This document shows positions 51,154-61,812 of a DNA stretch of 64,000 nucleotides, piece after piece. The stretch covers positions 2,604,001-2,668,000 of the forward strand of contig CM074132.1 of NCBI GenBank assembly GCA_037178625.1, given 5' to 3'. The translations under genes were made by a program, and so were the position numbers. The DNA comes from Skeletonema tropicum (Eukaryota > Bacillariophyta > Thalassiosirophyceae > Thalassiosirales > Thalassiosiraceae). The notes beneath the pieces are model-generated. The model saw nothing but the letters and a program-made list of their open reading frames with translations. It was not told the DNA's origin and made no database searches. The first letter of the stretch is position 1, and each line of letters begins with the position of its first letter.

Positions 51154-53836
51154 ATGGCAAGAAAGAAGCAAGCAGCAAAGAAGCCTGTAAAAGAGGCTTC
51201 CCCTTCCTCAGACGACGAGGAGATTGATTCTCAAACTCCCGGAGTAGAACCCATCGACTCGGATGAAGATGCAAGCAGTAGCGACGATGGCAGCGAAGAG
51301 GATGAAGAAGAGTATGATTCAGAAGCAGTTGATGAAGACAGTGAAGGTGATGATGATGATGCATCATCGGTCGAGGTATCCGATGAATACGATACTGATT
51401 CGGATGAATTCGAAGAGCAGGGATCGTCTGATGACGAAGAGGATAGATTGCAACGTCAACATGATTTGGAGGAGAGTGATGAAGATGTAGAGATTTTGGA
51501 TGATATTGATGTGGTGGATGCTCCACGTAGCTGGCCCAAGGCAGCTGCCGCTGGGAGTAAGCGTGGTGGTGATGGTAAGAAAGTTGACGCTGCTGCGTCG
51601 GCTACACCCGACCAAAACATCAATAATCCTGCTGCTGCAGCTTGGATGCATACCGACAACCTCTCCTCGGATGATGAAGATGACTCTGGTGAAATGAATC
51701 GCATAGGTCGGATCCCCCTTCACTGGTACGACGAATATGATCATATTGGATACGATGGTCATGGGAAGAAGGTGATTAAAGACAAAAACTCGAGTGCAGG
51801 TAAAGATTTGCTTGACCAGGTCATTGATGCCGCCGACAATAACGAAGCCGAAGGCGGTGGCAAATTCACCGTCTATGATGCACTCAATGCCAGAGATGTG
51901 ACATTAACACCTCGCCAAATTGAACTCATCCGACGTCTCCAGGGTGGAGCATTCGCCCATCCCGAACACGATGCCAATCCAGACTACATTGATTACTTCT
52001 CGGGAGTGGATCCACTCAAGAGTGGATTGAATAGTGATCGCTATGAGAAGAAATCACGATTCCAGCCCAGTAAGTGGGAGAAGTTGCAGGTGCGACGATT
52101 GTTGCATAGGCTTAAATGCGGGAGTATTAATATGGATTATTTGGAGGGGAGGGTGCGTGATATGAATGATCTTGTGAAGCGTAGTGATGGAGAGGATAGT
52201 GACAAGCCGTTCCAGTTGTGGAAGGGTGATGAGGAGGATGAATTGGCATTGAGGAAGGGACCGCAGCACATGCCTGCACCCAAGGTTCCTCCACCAGGAC
52301 ATGCATTTAGTTATAACCCTCCTGGAGAATATCTGCCCACAGAGGAAGAATTGAAGGAGTGGGAAGATATGGATCCATCCGATCGCCCTTATGGTCACTT
52401 CATCCCTAAAAAGTTTGACAATTTGAGGAGTGTAGGTGCATATGAACATTCCGTGAAGGAACGATTCGAGCGATGCCTCGATCTATATTTATGCCCACGT
52501 GCAATGAAACGACGGTTGAATATTGATCCCGAAAGTTTGGTCCCCCAACTTCCCAAGGCGAGTGATTTGCGTCCCTTCCCCACAACCAAGTGTATTGAGT
52601 ATTGTGTTCCAGGAAAGCAGGATGAGGCTGTTGTGGTGCGATGTTTGAGCGTGAGTCCTGATGGTCAATTCTTGGTTAGTGGAGATGAGGCTGGGGTTGT
52701 TCGACTTTGGGAGGTGCAGACATCTCGTTTGTTGAAGAGTTGGGACTTGAATAACTATATCGACAATGAAGAGGAGGTAAGTGTTGCTGCAGTGCAAGAT
52801 GCGACTGTTGCGTATAAGAGGAAAGTGAATTTGACTCAATTATATCGTCTATTTATATCGAATTTTACAGGATGCATCCGAAGACAGCAAGAAGCCGATC
52901 GCGGCCATTGAATGGAACCCAAACCGATCCCATCATTGCCTCCTCGCTGCCATCGGAAACTGTGCCGTCGTTATCTCGACTGGCACTGGACGTTTGGACG
53001 ATGCTGAAGTGACAGACGCTTTGCTTTCTGCTGCGTTCTCTTGCAAGGATGGGGGTAACATTCCTGCTGACTCTCGTGCGGCCAAGGCAGTTAAATGGTC
53101 ATCTCTTCGTAAGAAAAAGCAGGCGTCCGACAAAGCTACCATTAGCGCATTCGGTAATAGATCTGGTCCGGTTGCCCTCCTACGCACTAATCGTGATGTT
53201 TCCTCGGTGCGGTGGCATCGAAAGGGTGACTATTTTGTTACAGTGTCTCCAAAGGCTAACGCAGCCGCAGTATTGATCCATCAATTAAGCAAGGTTGCTT
53301 CCCAACAACCATTTGGAAAGATGAAGGGAGAGGCGCAGTTGGCTTGTTTTCATCCTCAGAAGCCATTCTTGTTTGTGGCGAGTAAGGAGCACGTGCGAAT
53401 TTATCACTTGGTGAAACAAGTTATGGTGAAGCGCTTGCTGTCGGGATGTCGTCATATTTCTTCCTTAGATGTGCACACTTCTGGTGATCACTTGGTTGTG
53501 GGCAGCCTTGATAGGCGCCTGGTTTGGTTTGATATGGATCTGGCGAATACACCATACAAAACTCTCAAGTATCACGAACGGGCGTTGCGATCAGTTGGTT
53601 TCCATCCTCGTTATCCTCTCATGGCAAGTGCTTCTGACGATGGGTCGATCCATGTGTTCCATAGTATGGTCTACTCTGACTTGATGCGCAATCCATTGAT
53701 TGTGCCGGTGAAGGTTCTCAGGGGACACTCTCCCGTGAATTCATTGGGCGCCTTGTCAATGGTGTTCCATCCTACTCAACCTTGGTTATTCTCCTGTGGG
53801 GCTGATGGTAGAATACATCTCTTCCAAGATTTGTAG
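51154..53836 (+). CDS. BOP1: BOP1/Erb1 ribosome biogenesis WD40 protein (two exons)
   Basis: Exon 1 is 51154-52776 and exon 2 is 52871-53836. The 94-nt intron has donor GTAAGT and acceptor TTTTACAG, phase 0, and the product is 862 residues. The Asp/Glu/Ser-rich N-terminus is as in Erb1. The BOP1NT region follows: IPLHWYDEYDHIGYDGHGKK, LTPRQIELIRRLQGGAFAHP, PFQLWKGDEEDELALRKGPQ and the MDPSDRPYGHFIPKKFDNLR stretch, YEHSVKERFERCLDLYLCPR. WD repeats start at VRCLSVSPDGQFLVSGDEAG and end GADGRIHLFQDL. With PES1 and WDR12 this protein forms the PeBoW complex, needed for ITS processing and 60S maturation in the nucleolus. MARKKQAAKK at 51154 is the preferred start. 98 bp separate its stop from that of the convergent JmjC gene. 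Confidence 0.92.
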
Positions 53837-53934
53837 GAACATCAAGATTGATAAAGATTTAATGGTTGAGCTCCCTTAGACTAACAGTAATTGACAGGTT
53901 TCGCAACAAATTTTATTTTCGACTTAGTTATTGA

Positions 53935-55491
53935 TTATTCACTTTTGTCTGTGAAAGGCAGACAAGACGCCAGGTCCTCTCTACCGTTCTCCCTCAAACC
54001 AGCGTACCACCGCACAGCGAACTCAGGCTCTTCTTCGACCACATCTTCACACATTCGTTTGAATGGGCCGAACTCAGATGCATAGTTGTGTGTGACAGCA
54101 ACCGTCAACTCTAGATTCAATACGAGATGCGGCCAGCTATGAATAAAAGTACAAGTCAGAGAGAATGATGAGTGTAGCTTCACGAGAATGCGACTATGTC
54201 AAAAAAGAAAGGAGAAACAGCTTTTCACATACCCTGCAGGAACAAAGACAGTTTCACCATGATTTTGTAGAATCTCAACTGGCTTGTATTCAGTTGGCCA
54301 CGACGTCGAAGTTACCTTTTCATAATAGTCTGCAAACCAAATTGAAGAGGGGATCTGAGGTTGGCCTTCAATCATCCCTATCAACTCATGGGGCGTTTCG
54401 GGAGGAAAGAGCAACCATCTCTTACGTCCCTGAAGAACGGTGACCCATGCGTTGGTCCATAATGGATCGACATGAAGTCCTGTTCCACTTCGCTCCGGTC
54501 CAATCAAAACCCATCTGTAGGGTGGTCGTGGGACTTCCTCTGCTGTTTCATCTTCATCACTTTCTGATCCACCTTCAAGCTCAAATAAATCTTGACTAAA
54601 GCACTTTGGAACTGTATACTCATTCAGCAATACCTTCGTAGGATCATCGTCCCCAAATTGTGAGTCATAAATGCCCAAGGGAGAATCATCTGATTGACCT
54701 TCGGGTGATGTAATATATTTTGCATATGTATTCAATGACATCATTTCACCGTGTTGATCAGAATAGCGCCATGAAATATTTCCAAATCGAGATACAAGAT
54801 TTGCAAATGTCCAACCCCCTCGCCCTTTCGCTGTCATTAAATCTGAATTGTCGCTCATATCTGCCCAGCCTTCAGTTGTTGGTTCATTCTTTGAATAATT
54901 CGCTTCGTCGTAGTCTGGCATAGCAGGCCAATTCAAAGTTGCACCCATTATCTTGACGGGCCTATTCTTCTCTTCAAACTCTAACGAGAAATATGTCACT
55001 TTCCGACGCTCCTCATTGCAGCCATTACCATTCACATAATCAACGAGAGTACACATGTCATCATACTCGACAACAGGCGCATCACGATCTGCTGGTGGCG
55101 GAATGCATAACTTCTCTTTTGTACAGTGCCACCAGCTGTTACCTCCGCTACTGGTAATAAATGGAAATTGTGATTCTCTACGAAACAGTGTTGCTCCGGA
55201 TCCAATGTTAAGACACCCGCCCAACACCAATTCAATACTATCTATACGCTTCTTGTCTATAGACACGCACGGAGCAAGTCGTCTCGCCCTCCAGCCTGGC
55301 AAGTCACATCCATCAGTCAGCGGTGGATGGACGGACTCGTCGGTTTTCTTTTCATCTGAAGATGACGAACCATTCTCCTCGTCCTCTTCCTCCCAAAGCA
55401 AAAGATGTGGCCTTTCTGCCGCTTTGACTACTCTAACTTCATAACGCTCTTCGGCATCAAGATAGCGGTCGTTGATATAATTTGTTGGCAT
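53935..55491 (-). CDS. JMJD6-like JmjC 2-oxoglutarate oxygenase (two exons)
   Basis: Exon 1 is 55491-54233 and exon 2 is 54136-53935. The 96-nt intron has donor GTATGT and acceptor TTCATAG. The codon for Gly420 is split, and the total is 486 residues. The JmjC core reads RWVLIGPERSGTGLHVDPLW (about 326-345), with iron ligands His340 and Asp342. Then NAWVTVLQGRKRWLLFPPE and ETVFVPAG|WPHLVLNLE follow, where His423 is the third ligand, supplied by exon 2. Block order matches JMJD6 (lysyl 5-hydroxylase or arginine demethylase activity has been reported for that family). The N-terminal ~300 residues contain acidic inserts. An intron-retaining transcript would lose His423 and be inactive. Confidence 0.88.
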
Positions 55492-57597
55492 GATAATATT
55501 GGCGCTTCGTTCAAAGGCAGTTGAAGAGACTATGCCGTCAGTACAAGTGATAGTTGTGGGGCTTTAGGTTATTTCTGTGCTAAGTACGCACCCTGGTCCA
55601 AAATCGAGATTTTGCTTCATAGCATTAACATCTTTTTTCTGTTTTAACTTTTTGTCTCCATTTTAGAGTAACTTTCGGGCATGCCCCCGAGGGCAGACTA
55701 CATAATGATCGAACATACGTAAGTTTTGATACTTATTACCCGTAGACAAGCTACCATGTTCTACTTTTCAACCATGGCTTCCGTCAGCTTCCGTCACTTG
55801 ACAACTACGCAGCATGATAAAATGTACGAGAGTGCAAAACAGTACTATAACAGCCATAACCTACCATGGAATAATAACGTGTAAGATTTCAGGGTCTAAC
55901 TCAGTGTAACGGAACCAACCTCTTGGGTACAAACTTCAATTTCAATCAAGTCAAATATGTAGTGTTGATATCCATTAACATTATTTTGTAACCATGTGTA
56001 ATGAATTATCTTTTCAATAACATGAAGCCGCGATGATGACTCAACACTCTATTAAAACATATGCCTCTCTGGCTTTATCGCTGGAGTTAGATTCTCTTGA
56101 CGGCACTATACAATCACACCCACGTCTCATAATATTGATTGTCTTTCTGGGGGTCTTTCCCTGTAATAACAACAGATGCTAACATGAAACCCATGAAGTG
56201 ACGAATTCATCAAGGATGCCTGTTGTTGATTGTTGAGTAAACCGACCTCCCTCCCTGCAGCATCTTAATTCTATTCTGATATGCATCAAGTATAGATAAC
56301 TACGATTGAATCTGTCGAAGATATGATTGCCCTGTGTCTCATTTCGGTGATGACAGTGCTACATAATGGATGCGCTCGCGGCACTTCTATTGACGGCGTT
56401 GGCCTTGAGAGTGACAATACACAGTGAGATCTTTTTATGGTATTCATAGATTCATTTATGCCAAGCGCAAATACTCCCTAGCTCGCACAATATTGACTGG
56501 ATACCCGGATCGACTGTCCTTAATCGATTCCTAAGAAATATTCGAAATGATTTGTTGTGATCGATTCGGGTAGCCGACCACTCCCCAAGGTACTAGCGCA
56601 TGTTGAAGTGGCGATAATATATTATTTCAGACTTCAGACATGACATAATATCATCTCCGTGTCGAAGGAGTTCTCTAACGGATCACGGTATCGGTACGTT
56701 TCTTTGGCCGTGGATGTCCCATGTTACTAATCATTTAGCGGTAGGATGTGCTCTCAACACCGTCGATGAAGAAAGTCACCTACAAAGAGCGTCGGTATTG
56801 TTGACCCCATCGCATTCCACAACACACGACACTACTGCTGAAAATACTCTCTAGCTCTCTCAATACTTGCCCAGTAAACAGCTCCTGAATACCATCCTAA
56901 ACTAATCACTTATTTATCTTATAAAAAAAAAAAAAAAACAAGGCAGCGGGATGAATGCAATGGTGGCTGTGGTTTGGGTTTTGGGTGGTGGTGGATGGGT
57001 GGTGGCGGAGCCAGGAGCTGTCATTGTCACATCCCCATAATCTAACGCGCTCGGTACTCGGTACTTCATGTATATATAAAGAGTGGATTTTGCGTGGTGG
57101 TGCGGGATGTGATCCATCTAACGCGCTCGGTACTCGGTACCCCTTCACCTTCAAATCATCGGACGGCCGGCCGGCCGATCGCGACATACAATGACGCCGC
57201 GCCGGCAGCACCATTCCTTACACAATAACCAAAGTCGCACAACGAATTACAACACAACATCAATGTTTCATTAAACATACTCCTAATATAGGTGCGCACC
57301 AATGTTTTGCCGTTGATTTCGTGGAATCATCGTATTGAGTGAATTCCAAACACACATCATCGAACATGTAGCTCATTTTTTGTATTTTCGCATCGTATTC
57401 ATATATTTAATATGTGATAATGCCGCTCATACGTCCATCTGACATAATATCCCACTGCAAAGTCACGAATAAGTTGATATCATTTCCACAGTGTCTCTGA
57501 ATTTTGTGCGTGTGTGTAATCGTCACTGAGAAACTCCTATCAAGGCTGCTCCCACTGCAGCAGTCTACAGCGTCAAAAGAAATACATCGACGAAATA
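55492..57597. other. 2.1-kb gene-poor region
   Basis: No convincing ORF on either strand. It contains a retroelement 3' tail (56866-56938), a 25-bp direct repeat beginning ATCTAACGCGCTCGGTACTC at 57040-57064 and 57116-57140 with a TATATATAAA between, and a GGCCGGCCGGCC palindrome at about 57164-57175. The 57240-57597 end should hold the promoter of the BTB gene. Confidence 0.6.
56866..56938 (+). mobile_element. 3' end of a non-LTR-type retroelement with 16-nt poly(A)
   Basis: 48 bp (56866-56913) identical to 18309-18356, followed by TTATCTTAT and A16 (56923-56938). An extremely 5'-truncated insertion with tail is the classic outcome of target-primed reverse transcription. No clear target-site duplication could be set by eye. 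Confidence 0.75.
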
Positions 57598-59370
57598 ATG
57601 GACGATCTTGAACAGGCGAACAAACGACTCAAGGTCACCCTTGATGAATTTGACCGCGAACGCGCGATACAAATCAATAAACTTGAAGAGAAAGAGAAGC
57701 AGCTCCGTGATCGTCTCAGAAAGCTTGACGAAGAGAAGCACAAAACTGCTTCTGCCAATGGAAATGTTGGTGCGTCCGATGATGACATAATAGAAATTAA
57801 TGCAGGAGGGAAAGTTATAGCAGTGAAGCGTGCAACATTGACGCAGCTGAAGGGATCAAGATTTGAGGCGGTGTTTAGTGGACGTTGGGAAAAGAAGCTA
57901 GCTTTTGACAGTAGTGGGCGTCTGTTCTTGGATGTGAATAGTGACTGCTTTCAGGCTATCGTGGACTACATGAATGAGTTGGCTATCTCGTCCGAAGACG
58001 AACCGCCCGAGCCGCCAACGGTGGACTATGAGCTTCAGCATATTCTTGAGCATCAAATGAAGCTTTTTGGAATCTATTTCGATCCGCAAATCGACAGCAA
58101 CATTGTAACTCAAATTTCCGATGCGACGATATTCAAGAATTTGCTAGAGGAGGATGGATCTGGTGGGGAACTGAGACTCCTCTATCGCTCATCAAGGGAT
58201 GGTATTTCAGCCTCAGCATTTCATTCGAAATGTGATAACAAAGGGCCGACGGTTGCGATCATTGAGACGATGGGAGGTGATGTGATTGGAGGATACTCAA
58301 ACACTTCATGGAGCAATAACAATAGTGTTGCCCCTGCAGACAAAGCCTTTCTCTTCGTGCTGTCGGGGTTTGGAATTTCATCTCCTTGCAAGATGAAGCT
58401 TCAAAGTGCAAAAGATAAGAAGGCAATCTGCAATTATAATGCATATGGCCCTTCATTTGGTGCTGGACCAGACCTTTATGTGAATGGTTCAACAGTGAAG
58501 CTCAACAGTGGACAAACCTACGATCGTGGTCCGTTCAGGCAGCGCACTTGCAAGTATGATATCAAAGAGATAGAAGTCTTCAAAGTAACTAATGATCCAA
58601 CTCCTCTTCCAAATCCAATAAAGAAGCGGTCACTTCCTGAAAATTCTGTGGAGAGAGCCGCAGCTGTTGATATGTTCTCAAAGAAAGTCAACGATGCCAT
58701 CAATGAGAAGTGGACCAAGCTTCAAGAGCTTGAGGCGGAGGTTCTCTATCTCGAGCAAAGCTTCAAGGACGAAGATCATTTCATCGAGTCATTCGGAAGC
58801 GGAGACACCAACAATATTATCATGCTCAATGTCAGCGGGACAATGATGGCCACATCACGTGCCACGTTGCTACTCTTTGAAAAATCCGTGCTTGCACAGC
58901 AGTTTGATGACTCAAAGTGGACAGAACAAGGATCGTCAAGCAACCGTGTTAAGGATTGGACTCCAGATGATGTCATGAATTGGGTGAAGAGTGTGAGGGA
59001 TGTTCCCGACGATATTGCTGCTCTTTTCTCGGAGAATGAAATCAAGGGATCAGAGCTCCTTGCATTGAATGAAAGGGGATTAGAGATGATAGGAGTAAAG
59101 CGTGCAGGAACCATCTGTCTGTTATTGAAAGAGATCAAGCTGCTCGAAGAGGCAAGTGAGGATACTGCCACTCTGATCGAGTATAGTCCTTACTGTTTTG
59201 GCAAGATATTGGATTATCTCCGTTTGAAGCGCCTTCATGGTCTCGGTCTGATTGATGAACCCGCCCTGCCTACTGTGCGTGAGACTCAGAAAAAAAGGTT
59301 CGAGAAAGTAGTGAAGTATTATTTCCCTGGAACATGCTTTCATCTTGGGGTGAAGTGGAGTATGGAGTAA
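57598..59370 (+). CDS. BTB(KCTD)-TLDc-BTB protein with a SAM domain inserted in the second BTB
   Basis: 590 residues, intronless. An N-terminal coiled coil spans about 3-50 (ERAIQINKLEEKEKQLRDRL). The first BTB of the potassium-channel T1/KCTD kind is at about 63-165 (IIEINAGGKVIAVKRATL, FEAVFSGRWEKKLAFD). A TLDc-like domain is at about 170-345 (LRLLYRSSRDGISASAFHSK, GPTVAIIETMGGDVIGGYSN, KAFLFVLSGF). A second coiled coil precedes a second T1-like BTB at about 404-440 (IIMLNVSGTMMATSRATLLL), which is interrupted by a SAM domain at about 450-517 (WTPDDVMNWVKSVRDVPDDI, LLALNERGLEMIGVKRAG). It then resumes (TLIEYSPYCFGKILDYLRLK). A Cullin-3 adaptor or scaffold role is inferred from the BTB domains. 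Confidence 0.8.
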   Translation: MDDLEQANKRLKVTLDEFDRERAIQINKLEEKEKQLRDRLRKLDEEKHKTASANGNVGASDDDIIEINAGGKVIAVKRATLTQLKGSRFEAVFSGRWEKKLAFDSSGRLFLDVNSDCFQAIVDYMNELAISSEDEPPEPPTVDYELQHILEHQMKLFGIYFDPQIDSNIVTQISDATIFKNLLEEDGSGGELRLLYRSSRDGISASAFHSKCDNKGPTVAIIETMGGDVIGGYSNTSWSNNNSVAPADKAFLFVLSGFGISSPCKMKLQSAKDKKAICNYNAYGPSFGAGPDLYVNGSTVKLNSGQTYDRGPFRQRTCKYDIKEIEVFKVTNDPTPLPNPIKKRSLPENSVERAAAVDMFSKKVNDAINEKWTKLQELEAEVLYLEQSFKDEDHFIESFGSGDTNNIIMLNVSGTMMATSRATLLLFEKSVLAQQFDDSKWTEQGSSSNRVKDWTPDDVMNWVKSVRDVPDDIAALFSENEIKGSELLALNERGLEMIGVKRAGTICLLLKEIKLLEEASEDTATLIEYSPYCFGKILDYLRLKRLHGLGLIDEPALPTVRETQKKRFEKVVKYYFPGTCFHLGVKWSME

Positions 59371-59529
59371 CAATTTGATTGGGGCGAAAGGTGTATCGAG
59401 TTGGAATTATTGCAGACTTGCTTTCTATGAAGTAGTCAATCGTAGTTATCAGTTACAAGTGTGTTTAATAATGCTCAAAACATGTCACTAAGTAAGTTCA
59501 ATTGGAAGAGATTTGATACATCTTGCGTC

Positions 59530-60660
59530 TCAACAGCACGGCCCACTTCGCAATTTCCTCACAATTTCAAGGTATTTAGGACTGTCTGGCGAGATGTGCC
59601 CCTCCCTCAGCATAAAATCTATGATGACAGGATAACAGTTTGGTTTGATTGGGTCGTCATATTCCGGATGCATAGATTCAGCAATTTCTTCTAGTGACCA
59701 AGTAAAGAAGCTTTCAACCTCTCCATCATTGGCTGAGGGGACAAAGTCTTTTGGCAACATCAAATCAAAACAAAATAACACTACACGATTCATGACTCCC
59801 TCTCCCTCCTCCTTAAGTTTTCCTCCATAGCATTCATATGAAATTACCCCAGCGGGTTTGATACCACGCTTAGCCAATTCTTCCGGAATCCCTGCCTCTT
59901 CCTCACATTCTTTAATGACATTATCCATCAACGACAATCCCGCTGGTTGACCACCAGCAACAACATGATCCAAGAAGGATGGGAATTTTGATTTTGTCTT
60001 GGAACGTCTTGCCATCCACATTTCTACTTCTTGGTTATCATCTTCTGGTATGACTAGCCCATTTATGTGCACACCATACTCCATTACTCCCAATAATGAC
60101 GCAGCTGCCCGTTCAATCAAAAAGACGGGTGACGTCACTTGATCAAAATTGTTGGCAACCGGATACAATTCGTCTCGCCAGCCAGTTATGTAGCCGCTAT
60201 CACGTAATTCTTCCATAACAGATGCAACTGCCTTTGTTCTCGATTCAGGGGTGTCACCGGCAGCTTTACCAAGTGTGAGAGTGGAATCAGAATCATCTTT
60301 TTGAAAAATAGAAGGGGAAGTGTTGCATAATCTATCGGCAACTTTCGGTGTAACTTTACCCAACTTTTGTCCGTCTACTACAAAATCTACCAAATTGATG
60401 TCATTCGGCATATGATTGCACTCGTTGATTCTAAACAGCATGTGATCCATTAAAGATGGTTCATACCAAAGGTTGTTGTTATCGAGAGAAGAATACACTC
60501 GTACATTTCCTACTCTTTGAGGATTATGTGATGGAACTGCTCGTGCTGCCATCTGACGGATGAAACGAAGTCGGTGGGGAGGAGCGAATGAGGTTGCCGA
60601 TTTCAACAGCAGCATCATTCCCATAGCTATTAATGATGATGAAGAAGAGTATAATGGCAT
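59530..60660 (-). CDS. Plastid-targeted Nudix hydrolase (DUF4743-Nudix type)
   Basis: 376 residues from ATG 60660 (the frame opens 25 codons earlier). This start gives a signal peptide MPLYSSSSSLIAMGMMLLLK followed by SATS|FAPPHR. That is the ASAFAP-type cleavage motif with Phe at +1 and a basic transit region that sends diatom proteins into the complex plastid. An N-terminal DUF4743-like part follows (VDFVVDGQKLGKVTPKVAD). Then comes INGLVIPEDD, and the Nudix box GGQPAGLSLMDNVIKECEEE-AG, in which Lys replaces the usual Arg before the ECEEEAG acids that bind metal. Plant relatives (NUDT20/24-like) act on damaged thiamine diphosphate or similar pyrophosphates. The exact substrate here is unknown. 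Confidence 0.85.
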   Translation of the reverse strand: MPLYSSSSSLIAMGMMLLLKSATSFAPPHRLRFIRQMAARAVPSHNPQRVGNVRVYSSLDNNNLWYEPSLMDHMLFRINECNHMPNDINLVDFVVDGQKLGKVTPKVADRLCNTSPSIFQKDDSDSTLTLGKAAGDTPESRTKAVASVMEELRDSGYITGWRDELYPVANNFDQVTSPVFLIERAAASLLGVMEYGVHINGLVIPEDDNQEVEMWMARRSKTKSKFPSFLDHVVAGGQPAGLSLMDNVIKECEEEAGIPEELAKRGIKPAGVISYECYGGKLKEEGEGVMNRVVLFCFDLMLPKDFVPSANDGEVESFFTWSLEEIAESMHPEYDDPIKPNCYPVIIDFMLREGHISPDSPKYLEIVRKLRSGPCC

Positions 60661-60938
60661 GATGTCATCAACATAGCGCTGGTCTACGCCAAATAAGAAT
60701 GCCGCTGCTACGCACAAGGCAATGTCAAGGTCCATCGTGGAAGGAGCTCAGAGCTCAGAGCTCAGAGAGGAGTTGGAGGCGGTAGGAAGGAGGTGGGTGT
60801 TTAGGTGAGGAGATGAGGAGGGGAGTTGGATGGATGCGAACGCTAAAACGCGAACTCGCACATCTATCAGGACGAATGCAATGATAGAACAATGAGGACA
60901 TTCATTATTGTTGTTATAACGTTATTACAAGTTACAAG

Positions 60939-61637
60939 ATGAACGAATTCGCCCCCAACGTATGGATTGCCGACGGACCCGTGGTAGATTTCTACGGGTT
61001 TCCCTACCCAACCAGAATGGTGATCATTCGCCTCAACACTGGGTGCTCTTGGATATGGTCACCAGTACAAATGAATGATGCTCTAGCCGACGAGATAAAA
61101 TCCAAGGCCGGTGAAGTCAAATACATCATATCTCCGAACAAAATCCACCATTTATTCTTGAAGCAGTGGGCAGAGAAGTATCCAGAAGCAAAAGTTTATG
61201 CGCCTCCTGGATTGGAGGAGAGAAAGATAGCCGATGGTATTCGCTTTGATGCAACATTCGGTCCAGACGAAAATGATCCACCATTTCATGATGAGATCGA
61301 CAGTGTGATTGTGCAGGGTTCTTATTTTATGGAGGAAGTAGAATTCTTCCACAAAGCATCAAAGACAGCCATAATATGTGATATAATTCAACGTCATCCC
61401 GATGAAGAAATGACTGGATTCAAGGGGATGCTCATGCGCCTCGATGGTCTGGTTGGAGACAATGGGAGTTGTCCCCGAGAGTGGCGATTTTCGTTTTGGC
61501 CATTTGGCAAAGAAAAAGCGAGGAGAGCTAGAGACACCATGTTAAGCTGGAAAGCAGATAAGTTGATTGTTGCTCATGGAAGTTGTGTTGAAGAAGGAGC
61601 TGCTGCTGTGATTGAACGAGCATTGTCTTGGATTTGA
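60939..61637 (+). CDS. DUF4336 family protein (metallo-beta-lactamase-like fold)
   Basis: 232 residues, intronless. It begins MNEFAPNVWIADGPVVDFYG, with YPTRMVIIRL and a WSPVQMNDAL strand. Then YIISPNKIHHLFLKQWAEKY holds the paired His in the place of the metallo-beta-lactamase HxHxD loop, and KVYAPPGLEERK and LIVAHGSCVEEGAAAVI follow. This is the pattern of DUF4336 proteins, found in bacteria, algae and plants with unknown chemistry. The metal site appears reduced (HH without the following D). No targeting peptide is present. Divergent from the Nudix gene with 278 bp between starts. Confidence 0.75.
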   Translation: MNEFAPNVWIADGPVVDFYGFPYPTRMVIIRLNTGCSWIWSPVQMNDALADEIKSKAGEVKYIISPNKIHHLFLKQWAEKYPEAKVYAPPGLEERKIADGIRFDATFGPDENDPPFHDEIDSVIVQGSYFMEEVEFFHKASKTAIICDIIQRHPDEEMTGFKGMLMRLDGLVGDNGSCPREWRFSFWPFGKEKARRARDTMLSWKADKLIVAHGSCVEEGAAAVIERALSWI

Positions 61638-61812
61638 ACAACTCATCACAGCGCCGAGCAAGACTGTCATTATAGCGGTCATGGATACTCTTCTCATTGT
61701 CAATCTACAAGTGTCGCGGCTGCTTCAACTACATGTATAATAAACACAGATATGCACATGCGTCCATTCCTGCGCTGCTATGACAACTCAACAACTTGCA
61801 GTTTGACATTGA

